Below are positions 1-5,076 of a stretch of DNA of 5,076 bases, piece by piece. Both the position numbers and the translations under genes were made by a program. The notes below the pieces were generated by a model that was not told the origin of the DNA, ran no database searches, and saw only the letters and a list, made by a program, of their open reading frames with translations. The number at the start of each line of letters is the position of its first letter. Position 1 is the stretch's first letter. This DNA comes from Parvularculaceae bacterium. GTDB taxonomy: Bacteria; Pseudomonadota; Alphaproteobacteria; Caulobacterales; Parvularculaceae. The stretch lies in the NCBI GenBank assembly GCA_013389125.1, contig JACADX010000347.1:1-5076 (forward strand), in the 5' to 3' direction.

Positions 1-46
1 CGCGATCCGCGTAATCGCCGGATGACAGCGTTCTCGCGTTGATCAT
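1..46 (-). CDS. Start of a downstream gene (first 15 codons only), function not recognised
   Basis: One base after the TAA of the lipoprotein gene (TAAAATG on the minus strand) an ATG opens a frame reading MINARTLSSGDYADR up to the window edge without a stop. GGAAGG lies eight bases upstream. The one-base gap suggests an operon with translational coupling to the lipoprotein gene. Fifteen codons are too few to name a product or to exclude chance, although the position is typical of a real gene start. Confidence 0.5.
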   Translation of the reverse strand, partial: MINARTLSSGDYADR

Positions 47-47
47 T

Positions 48-920
48 TTACTGACCTTCCGCCTTCAGTTCGCAAAGCGGGATCTGGCCGAGGCGCCCCG
101 CAGACGCCATCACCCAGAAAATCTGATAGCGATCGGCGGCGCCGCTCATCGGCTGCAGCGAATAGAGTTCGCCGTTTCTGAAGAAGAGGCTGGCGACCGG
201 CGCGAAAACCGTTTTGTGGAGCTGGCGATGCGTCCCGGCGTCGGCTTGAGGCGAGACGAAGATGCGCGGCGCAAGATTCCAGTCCATCCAGTTGGGATCG
301 GTCCCCGCGGACGCCGCGCCCGGCAGATACTGGTAGACGGTCTCGACATCGCCGTCGCGATCGATGTCGATCGGCGCGCTTTCAAGACGCCCGTCGCCGG
401 CGATCGCGGCCCGCGTTTTCGAGGTCCGTTCGCTGCGGCAGTCTGCGCGCTCGGCCTCGGTGAACGCCGCACGCGTCGCCGGGTTCACCCGCTCCGGCGC
501 CTCGCACCAGCCGTCATAAAGACCTTCGGCGATGAGATCCCCTGAGCCGGCGATGTCAGCCGGCGTCCAGTCCGGCGGACGAATGGCGCCTTGCGCTTTC
601 GCGATCGCATAAAAGCGCGCGCCTGTCGCCCGCACGCCGTTGGCGATCTGAAGAACGTCGTCGCAGACTTCCGTGTCTTTCGCGGGCATCGGCGGCGTCG
701 CTTCCGGCGGCGCGATGAAAAGCGTCGGCTGTGCGCGCGCTGCTGGCGCCGCGGCTTCAGGGTCCGTGCTCGCGGGCGCGTCGCCCTCGGCAAAAGCCGC
801 CGCGGCTGCGTCGCGGGCCGGCTCGGCGGACTTGGTCGCCCCGCTTTCCTGTTTCTCGTTCGAGGCGCCGCATCCGACGGCCAGGAACGCCAATCCGGCG
901 AGAACTACACGCCTGCCCAC
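48..920 (-). CDS. Putative lipoprotein with DxDxDG motif, function unknown (290 aa)
   Basis: I do not recognise the family. From the GTG at 920 the protein starts MGRRVVLAGLAFLAVGC, a short basic n-region, a hydrophobic core and a lipobox-like LAVGC with the lipidated Cys at 17. Gly at +2 would suggest outer-membrane rather than inner-membrane retention. Residues 18 to about 78 are an Ala/Pro/Glu-rich linker. The folded part (about 79-290) has four cysteines (86, 139, 161, 283), possibly two disulfides in the periplasm, and IDIDRDGDVETVY at about 184-196. DxDxDG followed by a hydrophobic stretch resembles calcium-binding loops of the EF-hand, dockerin or FG-GAP type, but a single copy is weak evidence. 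A start at 1025 or 950 is possible in frame but would bury the signal peptide. It lies 150 bp downstream of the RTX gene on the same strand, so co-transcription is possible but not shown. Confidence 0.82.
   Translation of the reverse strand: MGRRVVLAGLAFLAVGCGASNEKQESGATKSAEPARDAAAAAFAEGDAPASTDPEAAAPAARAQPTLFIAPPEATPPMPAKDTEVCDDVLQIANGVRATGARFYAIAKAQGAIRPPDWTPADIAGSGDLIAEGLYDGWCEAPERVNPATRAAFTEAERADCRSERTSKTRAAIAGDGRLESAPIDIDRDGDVETVYQYLPGAASAGTDPNWMDWNLAPRIFVSPQADAGTHRQLHKTVFAPVASLFFRNGELYSLQPMSGAADRYQIFWVMASAGRLGQIPLCELKAEGQ
55..60 (-). promoter_or_regulatory. Candidate ribosome binding site for the partial gene at the window start
   Basis: On the minus strand GGAAGG lies eight bases before the ATG at 46-44, within the last codons of the lipoprotein gene. 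This supports translation of the next gene, perhaps coupled to that of the lipoprotein. Confidence 0.45.
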
Positions 921-925
921 ACCTG

Positions 926-931
926 CCTCCC
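926..931 (-). promoter_or_regulatory. Ribosome binding site that decides the GTG start of the lipoprotein gene
   Basis: On the minus strand GGGAGG is followed by five bases (CAGGT) and the GTG at 920-918. The upstream alternatives, an ATG at 950-948 and one at 1025-1023, lack a comparable site, and they would put extra residues in front of a ready-made lipoprotein signal. Confidence 0.8.
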
Positions 932-1012
932 AAAGGGCGAAAACGCCCATTGCGAGGCGTAACCATAGCGGCGAAATTTGCGGAAATGTGGCGCGGCAGG
1001 GGCCAATGGGCT

Positions 1013-1068
1013 CCGCCGCCGCCACAATCTCAGATTTCCGGCGGCGGGCCGAGGGTGCGTGCGCCCGC
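1013..1068 (-). terminator. Overlapping GC hairpins downstream of the 846-residue RTX gene (possible 3' end structure)
   Basis: Two alternative stems lie just after the TAA at 1071. One pairs GCGGGC (1044-1049) with GCCCGC (1063-1068). The other pairs CCGCCGCC (1016-1023) with GGCGGCGG (1040-1047) and encloses the small palindrome AATCTCAGATT (1026-1036). They share 1044-1047 and so exclude each other. Neither has a T-run after it on the minus strand, so a classical intrinsic terminator is not supported. A transcript-stabilising 3' structure, Rho-dependent termination or simple read-through into the lipoprotein gene are all possible. Confidence 0.35.
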
Positions 1069-1070
1069 GC

Positions 1071-3611
1071 TTATCCGAAGGCGAAGTCGTCGGCGTTGAG
1101 CTCGCTTACGAGCACGCCCTTGAGGATGATGGCGTCCCCGCCGCCGAAATTGATGGTCGTGTCGGTTCCGTCATCGGTCGCTGCGGCAAGGACCTCGGCG
1201 AACGTGTCGAGCGCCGTTCCGAAACTGAAGAGACGGATGACGTCGCCGGCGCCGGCGCCGGCGGCGAAATCGCGGATCGTGTCCTTGTCGCCGCCCTTGA
1301 TGAAATTGATCGTGTCGTTTCCGGCGCCGCTGAAAATCACATCATTGAGATCGCCGCCATTCAGGACGTCATTGCCGGCGTCGCCATAAAGCACATCGAA
1401 ACCGCCGCCGCCATTGACGCCGTCATTGTCGTCGCCGCCCGCAAGCGTGTCATTGCCTTCGCCGCCAAGGATGCTGTCGACGCCCGAACCGCCGTAGACG
1501 ACGTCGCGGCCAAGGCCGCCGTCGACCGTGTCATCGCCCGAACTCGCGTCAATCGTGTCAAGGCCGGCGCCGGCAAGGACCGAGTCGCGACCGACGCCGG
1601 CGAAAATCAGGTCGTCGCCGTCGCCGCCGTCGAGCGTGTCGTTGTTATTGCCGCCTTCCAGCGTATCGCCGCCGGCAAGGCCCGTCAGGCGGTCGCTGCC
1701 ATCGCCGCCGACGAGGCGATTGTCCGCGGACGATCCCGTCAGCGTGTCCGCAAGGCGCATGCCGAGAACGGACTCGATGCTGACGATCGTATCGCCCTGA
1801 GCATCTCCTCCCGACGCGACGCCCGTCGAAAGATTGACCGAAACGGGCGCGGTCGACGCCGAATAATCGGCCATGTCCACCCCGGCGGCGCCGTCGAGCG
1901 TGTCGGCGCCCGCTCCGCCCGACAAGGTGTCGTTGTCGTCATTGCCGAAGAGCCAGTCGTCGCCCGCGTTTCCGAACAACGTATCAGCGCCTTCAGCGCC
2001 TGAAACGCGATCATTGCCGTCGTCGCCCGATGCGCGATCATCGCCGGTTCCGGCGAAGAGGCGATCATCCTCCGTGCCGCCGTTCATCGTGTCGTCGCCA
2101 GGGCCCGCGTCGAGAGAATCTTTGCCGCCGCCTCCGAGAACGGAATCGCGCCCCGAGCCCGCAATGACGAGATCGTCGCCAAGGTCGCCAGAGACCGTGT
2201 CGTCGCCGGCGCCGCCATCGATCGTATCATTGTCAATGCCGCCGAGAATGTCGTCGCCGCCGTCGCCACCGAAAATCTGGTCGCTTCTCGATCCACCGAA
2301 AATTGAATCGCGTCCCGCGTCTCCGAAAAGACTGTCGGCGCCGAAGTCGCCGAATATGTAGTCATTGCCGGCGCCGCCTCGGATTGTGTCGACGCCGTCC
2401 TTGCCGACAAGCGTGTCGTCGCCGCCGGCGCCGTCGAGCGAGTCATTTCCGAAATTTCCCGCGACGCTGTCGCTGAGCGCGCCGCCTGCAAAGCTCGCGC
2501 CTGCAGGATCAAAGAGCTTTATCGTGTCGCCGTCGAGGATGAGAAAGTCCTTGTCGACATTGCGCAGCGTAATCGATGCGCCATTGGTGAAGGTGATGAC
2601 TGCGTCTGCGCCCGCCTGCGTGAAGGCGCCCGAAAACCCAAGGATTGCGAGATCGAGCTTGATGGCGTCGAGCGTCGTGAAGTCGACGATAATGTCGAGG
2701 CCGGGATTGGAAATCCGGTAGAGAAATACGTCCGCTTCGGCGCCGCCGGTCAGAATGTCGTTGCCAATCCCGCCGTCGATCGTGTCGCGGCCGTCGCCGC
2801 CGCTCGCCGTATCGTCGCCGACGCCGGCGCTGATCAGATCATCGCCCGCGCCGCCGTCGAGCGCGTCATGACCGTCGTCGCCCTGAACCGTGTCGCCGCC
2901 ATTGCCCCCGACGATCGTGTCATTGCCGTTTCGACCTTTCAAGAAGTCGTGACCGCTGAGCCCGTTGATCGCGTCGGCGCCGTCGCCGCCGGCAAGCGCG
3001 TCATTCTTCGTCGTGCCGGCGGTCCCGGCCGCCGAGATGAAATAAATCTGTCCGCCGCCGATCGCGACATTGGCGGACGAAACGCCGTTGAGCGTGATCG
3101 TCGAGCTGTTCTTGGAATTCGTCAGGACGACATTCGCGCCGTTCTGCGCGACGGTCCAGTCGGCGTCGTTAAACGTAGTATCGGCGAAATCGATAAAATC
3201 CCCTTTTCCGAAGTCGACGATCACGTCATTGCCGAAGGCGTCGTCGTCGACCTCGAATCGGTCGCCGCCTTGTCCGCCGTTCATGGTGTCGTTGCCGGCC
3301 GCGCCTTCGAGGACATCCGCGCCGTCGCCGCCTTTGAGGACGTCATCGCCGTCCCCGCCGACGAGGAAGTCGTTACCGGCCTCTCCTTCCGTCGAGTCAT
3401 TGCCGGCGCCGCCGTCCGCCGAATCATCGCCGACGCCGCCGAAGACCGTGTCGTTTCCCGCCTCGCCGGATAGGATGTCCGTGCCGTAATTTCCGAAGAG
3501 AAGATCGGCCCCGTCGCGTCCGCCGAGGGTGTCGTCCCCGCCGATGCCGTCAATCGTGTCCGCGGTTGGGAAGCCGGCGAGGCTGTCGCTTAGGATAAGA
3601 CCGGTGATCAT
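1071..3611 (-). CDS. RTX calcium-binding repeat protein, probable type I secretion substrate, complete (846 aa)
   Basis: The ATG at 3611-3609 has AGGAG five bases upstream; the stop is TAA. The protein has no Sec signal peptide, no transmembrane segment and no cysteine, and is strongly acidic. Order: a short start (1-16, MITGLILSDSLAGFPT), RTX block 1 (17-117), beta module 1 (118-197), RTX block 2 (203-294), beta module 2 (295-372), RTX block 3 (380-578), an insert with DYSASTAPVSVNLSTGVASG (580-617), RTX block 4 (621-767) and a non-repeat tail (768-846) ending LNADDFAFG. The nonapeptides follow GGxGxDxLx. From family knowledge the protein would be exported in one step by a type I system and fold on extracellular calcium. 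No protease, lipase, adenylate cyclase or pore-forming domain is visible, so a surface, matrix or adhesion role is more likely than a toxin, but this is inference. It lies downstream of a paralogue and is separated from it by a terminator. Confidence 0.95.
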   Translation of the reverse strand: MITGLILSDSLAGFPTADTIDGIGGDDTLGGRDGADLLFGNYGTDILSGEAGNDTVFGGVGDDSADGGAGNDSTEGEAGNDFLVGGDGDDVLKGGDGADVLEGAAGNDTMNGGQGGDRFEVDDDAFGNDVIVDFGKGDFIDFADTTFNDADWTVAQNGANVVLTNSKNSSTITLNGVSSANVAIGGGQIYFISAAGTAGTTKNDALAGGDGADAINGLSGHDFLKGRNGNDTIVGGNGGDTVQGDDGHDALDGGAGDDLISAGVGDDTASGGDGRDTIDGGIGNDILTGGAEADVFLYRISNPGLDIIVDFTTLDAIKLDLAILGFSGAFTQAGADAVITFTNGASITLRNVDKDFLILDGDTIKLFDPAGASFAGGALSDSVAGNFGNDSLDGAGGDDTLVGKDGVDTIRGGAGNDYIFGDFGADSLFGDAGRDSIFGGSRSDQIFGGDGGDDILGGIDNDTIDGGAGDDTVSGDLGDDLVIAGSGRDSVLGGGGKDSLDAGPGDDTMNGGTEDDRLFAGTGDDRASGDDGNDRVSGAEGADTLFGNAGDDWLFGNDDNDTLSGGAGADTLDGAAGVDMADYSASTAPVSVNLSTGVASGGDAQGDTIVSIESVLGMRLADTLTGSSADNRLVGGDGSDRLTGLAGGDTLEGGNNNDTLDGGDGDDLIFAGVGRDSVLAGAGLDTIDASSGDDTVDGGLGRDVVYGGSGVDSILGGEGNDTLAGGDDNDGVNGGGGFDVLYGDAGNDVLNGGDLNDVIFSGAGNDTINFIKGGDKDTIRDFAAGAGAGDVIRLFSFGTALDTFAEVLAAATDDGTDTTINFGGGDAIILKGVLVSELNADDFAFG
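1074..1310 (-). other. C-terminal type I secretion module of the 846-residue RTX protein
   Basis: The last 79 residues (768-846) contain DFAAGAGAGDVIRL, LDTFAEVLAAATDD, GGGDAIILKGVLV and the terminal LNADDFAFG. The tail is not made of RTX repeats and carries the Asp-Asp-Phe-x-Phe end expected of an uncleaved type I export signal. It is 53/79 identical to the tail of the upstream paralogue. The export role is from family knowledge, not shown by the sequence alone. Confidence 0.75.
1311..1751 (-). repeat. RTX block 4 (residues 621-767)
   Basis: About 16 nonapeptides from ADTLTGSSADNRLVGG to SGAGNDT. The last part, GGDLNDVI followed by a diverged repeat and AGNDTI, is shared with the upstream RTX paralogue, so homology between the two proteins extends back from the tail into this block. 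Confidence 0.88.
1761..1874 (-). other. DYSAST-type insert between RTX blocks 3 and 4 (residues 580-617)
   Basis: This 38-residue insert reads MADYSASTAPVSVNLSTG, then VASGGDAQGDTIVSIESVLG. The series D-Y-S-x-S ... V-x-V-N-L-x-x-G ... G-D-T-I-x-x-I-E ... G is a familiar spacer in large bacterial RTX proteins, where it separates neighbouring beta-rolls. Its function is not known to me. It occurs once in the window. Confidence 0.65.
1878..2474 (-). repeat. RTX block 3 (residues 380-578), the longest array
   Basis: About 22 nonapeptides without a non-repeat break, from SDSVAGNFGNDSLDG to GGAGADTLDGAAGVD. Strong units are GGAGNDYIF, GGAGDDTVS and GGAGADTLD. Some units replace a glycine by Asn, Asp or Arg (GGIDNDTID, GNDDNDTLS, GGSRSDQIF), which may weaken individual calcium sites. 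Confidence 0.9.
2496..2729 (-). other. Non-repeat beta module 2 between RTX blocks (residues 295-372)
   Basis: It follows a GGAEADVFLY exit from the RTX block, a common transition from beta-roll to a beta-rich cap. It contains GLDIIVDFTTLDAIKLDL, then QAGADAVITFTNGASITLRNV, then FLILDGDTIKLF. The D-x-I-V-DF ... D-A-I-K-L ... DAVI-F ... ITLRNV ... L order parallels that of the C-terminal tail (DTIRDF ... GDVIRL ... DTTINF ... IILKGV ... L), so it is probably a homologous module. This is inference from eye alignment. Confidence 0.62.
2730..3005 (-). repeat. RTX block 2 (residues 203-294)
   Basis: About ten nonapeptides from NDALAGGDGADAING to GGIGNDILTGGAEADVF. Well-conserved units include GGNGGDTVQ, GGAGDDLIS and GGDGRDTID. 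Two positions carry GRNGNDTIV and GDDGHDALD, slightly off consensus. Confidence 0.88.
3021..3260 (-). other. Non-repeat beta module 1 between RTX blocks (residues 118-197)
   Basis: The stretch contains GNDVIVDFGKGDFIDFAD, then VAQNGANVVLTNSKNSSTITLNGV and a hydrophobic GGQIYFI end. The pattern 'D-I-DF, GD-I-F, N-G-x-x-V-V-L, I-T-L-x-x-V' matches the internal module at 295-372 and, more loosely, the C-terminal tail of the same protein. The resemblance was judged by eye. Confidence 0.6.
3261..3563 (-). repeat. RTX block 1 (residues 17-117)
   Basis: About ten nonapeptides starting near ADTIDGIGGDDTLGG and ending at GNDTMNGGQGGDRFE. Several repeats carry Ser or Glu in place of the second Gly (ILSGEAGND, STEGEAGND), so the block is degenerate in its middle. 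It should form a small calcium-binding beta-roll. Confidence 0.88.
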
Positions 3612-3746
3612 GGGGGCTCCTGGCTCGGACGCTGAACAAGGCTGGAGCCTCTAGCCTGTCCGGCGCGGCAAATGAAGAGCCGGGCCGACCGCTGACCCCG
3701 AACGCGCGAATTTTGAGAATCACATGTCTTCGCAGAGGCCAAAGGA
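3612..3746 (-). promoter_or_regulatory. Leader region of the 846-residue RTX gene, with inverted repeat
   Basis: The strong terminator just upstream implies that the next RTX gene has its own promoter between 3746 and 3612. I see no convincing -35/-10 pair. A short inverted repeat, AGGCT (3639-3643) GG AGCCT (3646-3650), followed by a further AGCCT at 3653-3657, lies 28 to 46 bases upstream of the ATG and could be an operator or a leader hairpin. Only the position and the repeat are seen; the function is inference. Confidence 0.3.
3617..3621 (-). promoter_or_regulatory. Ribosome binding site of the 846-residue RTX gene
   Basis: On the minus strand AGGAG is followed by CCCCC and then the ATG at 3611-3609, a five-base spacing. 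This fixes the start of the complete RTX gene. Confidence 0.85.
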
Positions 3747-3773
3747 AAGGGCCCGCCGGTCGGGCGGGCCCTT
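3747..3773 (-). terminator. Intrinsic terminator of the upstream RTX gene
   Basis: An inverted repeat pairs AAGGGCCCGCC (3747-3757) with GGCGGGCCCTT (3763-3773): an 11-bp perfect stem with a five-base loop. On the minus strand the stem is followed by TTTCCTTT, counting the two Ts that close the stem, so the U-rich side faces the correct direction. It begins 32 bases after the TGA of the upstream RTX gene. On the plus strand the hairpin is followed by ttcatgc, which is not T-rich, so it is oriented for the minus strand. A weaker GC hairpin (GCGCC 3781-3785 with GGCGC 3794-3798) lies between the stop and this terminator. Confidence 0.85.
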
Positions 3774-3804
3774 CATGCAAGCGCCGGCCGGCGGGCGCCG
3801 ACGG

Positions 3805-5076
3805 TCAGCCGAAAGTGAAGTCGTCGGCGTTGAGGTCGGCTACGAGAACATTTCGGAGAACGATCTGGTCGCCGCCGCCGAGATCGATCGTCGTATGCTG
3901 GCCGTTATCAGTCGCCGCGGCAAGGACCTCGGCGAAGGTGTCGAACGCTGCGCCGAAGCCGACAAGGCGCACCACGTCGCCGACGCCGGCGCCGGCCGTG
4001 AAATCCTTCACCGTATCGACGTCGTTTCCGATGTTGAAGACGATCGTGTCATTGCCGGCGTTGCCGTAAATGACGTCGTTGAGATCGCCGCCGTTGAGCG
4101 AATCGTCGCCGTCACCGCCTTCGAGAATGTCGTACTCATTGCCGCCATTCATCGTGTCGTTATCGTTACCGCCTTGCAGCGTGTCATTGCCGCCGCCGCC
4201 GTTGATCGAGTCAAAGCCCGAGCCGCCGAAGACGCTGTCGCGCTGTCCGCCGCCGTCGACCGTGTCATTGCCGGTGCCGGTGTCAATCGTGTCGTCGCCG
4301 GTATCGCCGAAAATCAGGTCGTGCTGCGCGTCGCCGAAGAGGAGGTCGTTGTCCTCGCCGCCGCGGATCGTATCGTTCTGGTTTCCGCCCTTGATCGAGT
4401 CCGACAATTCGCCGCCCTCAATCGAATCCGCGTCATCCTGGCCGAGCAGGTAATCAAAGCCCTTGCCGCCCTGGATGATGTCATCGCCTGCGGCGCCCTG
4501 GAGCGTGTCGTTGCCGTTGCCGCCGACGATCGTGTCGATGTCGTCGCCGCCGAAGATGCTGTCATTGTTGGCGCCGCCGTCGATCGAGTCCTCGCCGGCC
4601 GCGGAATCGACAGTGTCATTGCCGAGGCCGCCGGTGACGGTGTCGCGCCCCGATTGCGCAGTGACGAAGTCATCGCCGTCGCCGCCGTCGATGACGTCAT
4701 TGCCGGCCCCGCCGTCAAGGTCGTCACCCCCCGAGTAGCCCTGGATGTCATCGGACTGGTCGCCGCCTTCGATGACGTCAAAGCCGTCCGAGCCGACCAG
4801 CGTGTCGGCGCCGCCTTCGCCTTTGAGGATGTTGAAGCTCCCGTCCGGCGTGACGTTTCCGGCGTCCGCGCCGTAGATCTGGTCCGCGCCGGCGCCGCCG
4901 ACGAGGGAGTCGCCGGACCCGCCGCCTTCAATATAGTCGTTGTTGTCGCCGCCGTTGACCGTATCCGAGTCATCGCCGCCGAAGATTGAATCGACCCCCG
5001 TCGCACCGACGAGACTGTCGGCGCCGCCTTCGCCCTTGAGAACGTTAATGTCCGCTGCCAGGTCGGACGAGCCGGC
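3805..5076 (-). CDS. RTX calcium-binding repeat protein, C-terminal part (5' end outside window)
   Basis: The frame ending at the TGA at 3805-3807 stays open to the last base of the window, giving 423 residues with no N-terminus. Residues 13 to about 344 (window numbering) are nearly continuous glycine/aspartate nonapeptides of the form GGxGxDxLx, for example GGAGNDVIDGGDGDDF, which is the hemolysin-type calcium-binding repeat. The last 79 residues are non-repeat and end in LNADDFTFG, the expected place for an uncleaved type I secretion signal. No cysteine is present. From family knowledge, such proteins leave the cell unfolded through a type I channel and fold into a beta-roll when they bind extracellular calcium. 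An in-frame TTG at 4405-4407 could be taken as a start but sits in the middle of the repeat array with RTX coding on both sides, so the gene is longer. The function of the missing N-terminus is unknown; it could be an enzyme, an adhesin or more repeats. It is a paralogue of the next gene downstream. Confidence 0.93.
   Translation of the reverse strand, partial: AGSSDLAADINVLKGEGGADSLVGATGVDSIFGGDDSDTVNGGDNNDYIEGGGSGDSLVGGAGADQIYGADAGNVTPDGSFNILKGEGGADTLVGSDGFDVIEGGDQSDDIQGYSGGDDLDGGAGNDVIDGGDGDDFVTAQSGRDTVTGGLGNDTVDSAAGEDSIDGGANNDSIFGGDDIDTIVGGNGNDTLQGAAGDDIIQGGKGFDYLLGQDDADSIEGGELSDSIKGGNQNDTIRGGEDNDLLFGDAQHDLIFGDTGDDTIDTGTGNDTVDGGGQRDSVFGGSGFDSINGGGGNDTLQGGNDNDTMNGGNEYDILEGGDGDDSLNGGDLNDVIYGNAGNDTIVFNIGNDVDTVKDFTAGAGVGDVVRLVGFGAAFDTFAEVLAAATDNGQHTTIDLGGGDQIVLRNVLVADLNADDFTFG
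3808..4044 (-). other. C-terminal type I secretion module of the upstream RTX protein
   Basis: These 79 residues follow the last RTX nonapeptide. They contain a DFTAGAGVGDVVRL stretch, the helix-like segment FDTFAEVLAAATD, a GGGDQIVLRNVLV beta segment and the terminal LNADDFTFG. Tails of this type, with a final Asp-Asp-Phe-x-Phe, are common on RTX proteins exported by type I systems and are thought to be recognised by the ABC transporter without being cleaved. Compared with the tail of the downstream RTX gene, 53 of 79 positions are identical with no gap. The secretion role is inferred from family knowledge. Confidence 0.75.
4045..5040 (-). repeat. RTX nonapeptide array of the upstream RTX protein
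   Basis: Glycine/aspartate nonapeptides run almost without a break through this part of the protein. Typical units are GGDDSDTVN, GGDNNDYIE, GGAGNDVID and GGNGNDTLQ. In each, the GGxGxD half would form a calcium-binding turn and the following hydrophobic residue the beta strand of a parallel beta-roll. The array is broken by a short insert, YGADAGNVTPDGSFN (around 4832-4876), after which a LKGEGGAD stretch restarts it. At DNA level the repeats show as a recurrent gtcgccgccg-like motif on the plus strand; they are diverged protein-coding repeats, not an identical DNA satellite. Confidence 0.9.

Noticed and set aside
921..1025. Longer lipoprotein gene start at 1025 or 950
   Set aside because: The extra 35 or 10 residues would precede a complete lipoprotein signal peptide, and neither ATG has a ribosome binding site as good as the GGGAGG in front of the GTG at 920.
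978..2003. Plus-strand open frame of 341 codons
   Set aside because: Antisense shadow of the 846-residue RTX gene with the same Val/Ala/Asp periodic composition; it also runs through the intergenic hairpins. The RTX frame on the minus strand has a clear start site, domain structure and a paralogue.
2868..3473. Plus-strand open frame of 201 codons
   Set aside because: Another antisense shadow of the RTX repeats, with no independent start signal or recognisable domain.
3805..4407. Shorter RTX gene starting at an internal TTG (4405-4407)
   Set aside because: The frame is open upstream of this TTG to the window edge and encodes uninterrupted RTX repeats there, so the TTG is an internal leucine codon.
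3724..4989. Plus-strand open frame of 421 codons rich in Val, Ala, Asp and Arg
   Set aside because: It lies exactly antisense to the upstream RTX gene and its VDRVIA-like period mirrors the RTX nonapeptide period. The repeated GGC/GAC codons read on the opposite strand rarely give stops, so a long open frame is expected. There is no good ribosome binding site at the ATG at 3724.
1080..5040. Recurrent short plus-strand motifs (gtcgccgccg-like), at first sight a DNA satellite or CRISPR-like array
   Set aside because: Units are imperfect, codon-phased at 27 bases and translate into RTX nonapeptides. There are no identical repeats separated by unique spacers of constant length.

Overview
The window is GC-rich (GC3-type codon choice, GGC and GAC dominating the repeats). 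All credible genes lie on the minus strand, so the biological order runs from high to low coordinates. The style of the proteins (acidic, cysteine-free RTX proteins whose C-terminus ends in a short Asp/Phe tail) suggests an alphaproteobacterium with type I secretion. That taxonomic guess is inference; no rRNA, tRNA or housekeeping marker is present.

Layout in transcription order. (1) 5076 to 3805: the C-terminal 423 residues of a large RTX protein whose start lies beyond the window edge. (2) 3804 to 3612: an intergenic stretch with a strong intrinsic terminator (hairpin 3747-3773 followed by a T-rich run on the minus strand) and the leader of the next gene. (3) 3611 to 1071: a complete 846-residue RTX protein with a clear ribosome binding site. 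It consists almost wholly of calcium-binding nonapeptide repeats interrupted by short non-repeat beta-type modules, and has no recognisable enzymatic domain. (4) 1070 to 921: an intergenic stretch with overlapping GC-rich hairpins. (5) 920 to 48: a probable 290-residue lipoprotein with a DxDxDG motif, starting at a GTG with an excellent Shine-Dalgarno sequence. (6) 46 to 1: the first 15 codons of another gene, one base after the lipoprotein stop.

The two RTX genes are tandem paralogues: their last 79 residues align without gaps at 53 identities and end in LNADDFAFG / LNADDFTFG, the likely uncleaved type I secretion signal. Both products are inferred to be exported by an ABC/membrane-fusion/TolC-type machine and to fold on contact with extracellular calcium. 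No secretion machinery is encoded in the window.

The most notable observation is the build of the 846-residue protein: a block of RTX repeats followed by a beta module occurs three times, and the two internal modules resemble the C-terminal secretion-associated module. This suggests growth by concatenation of whole RTX-plus-tail units. The rest of the window is explained by known gene types. The long plus-strand open frames are antisense shadows of the repeats.
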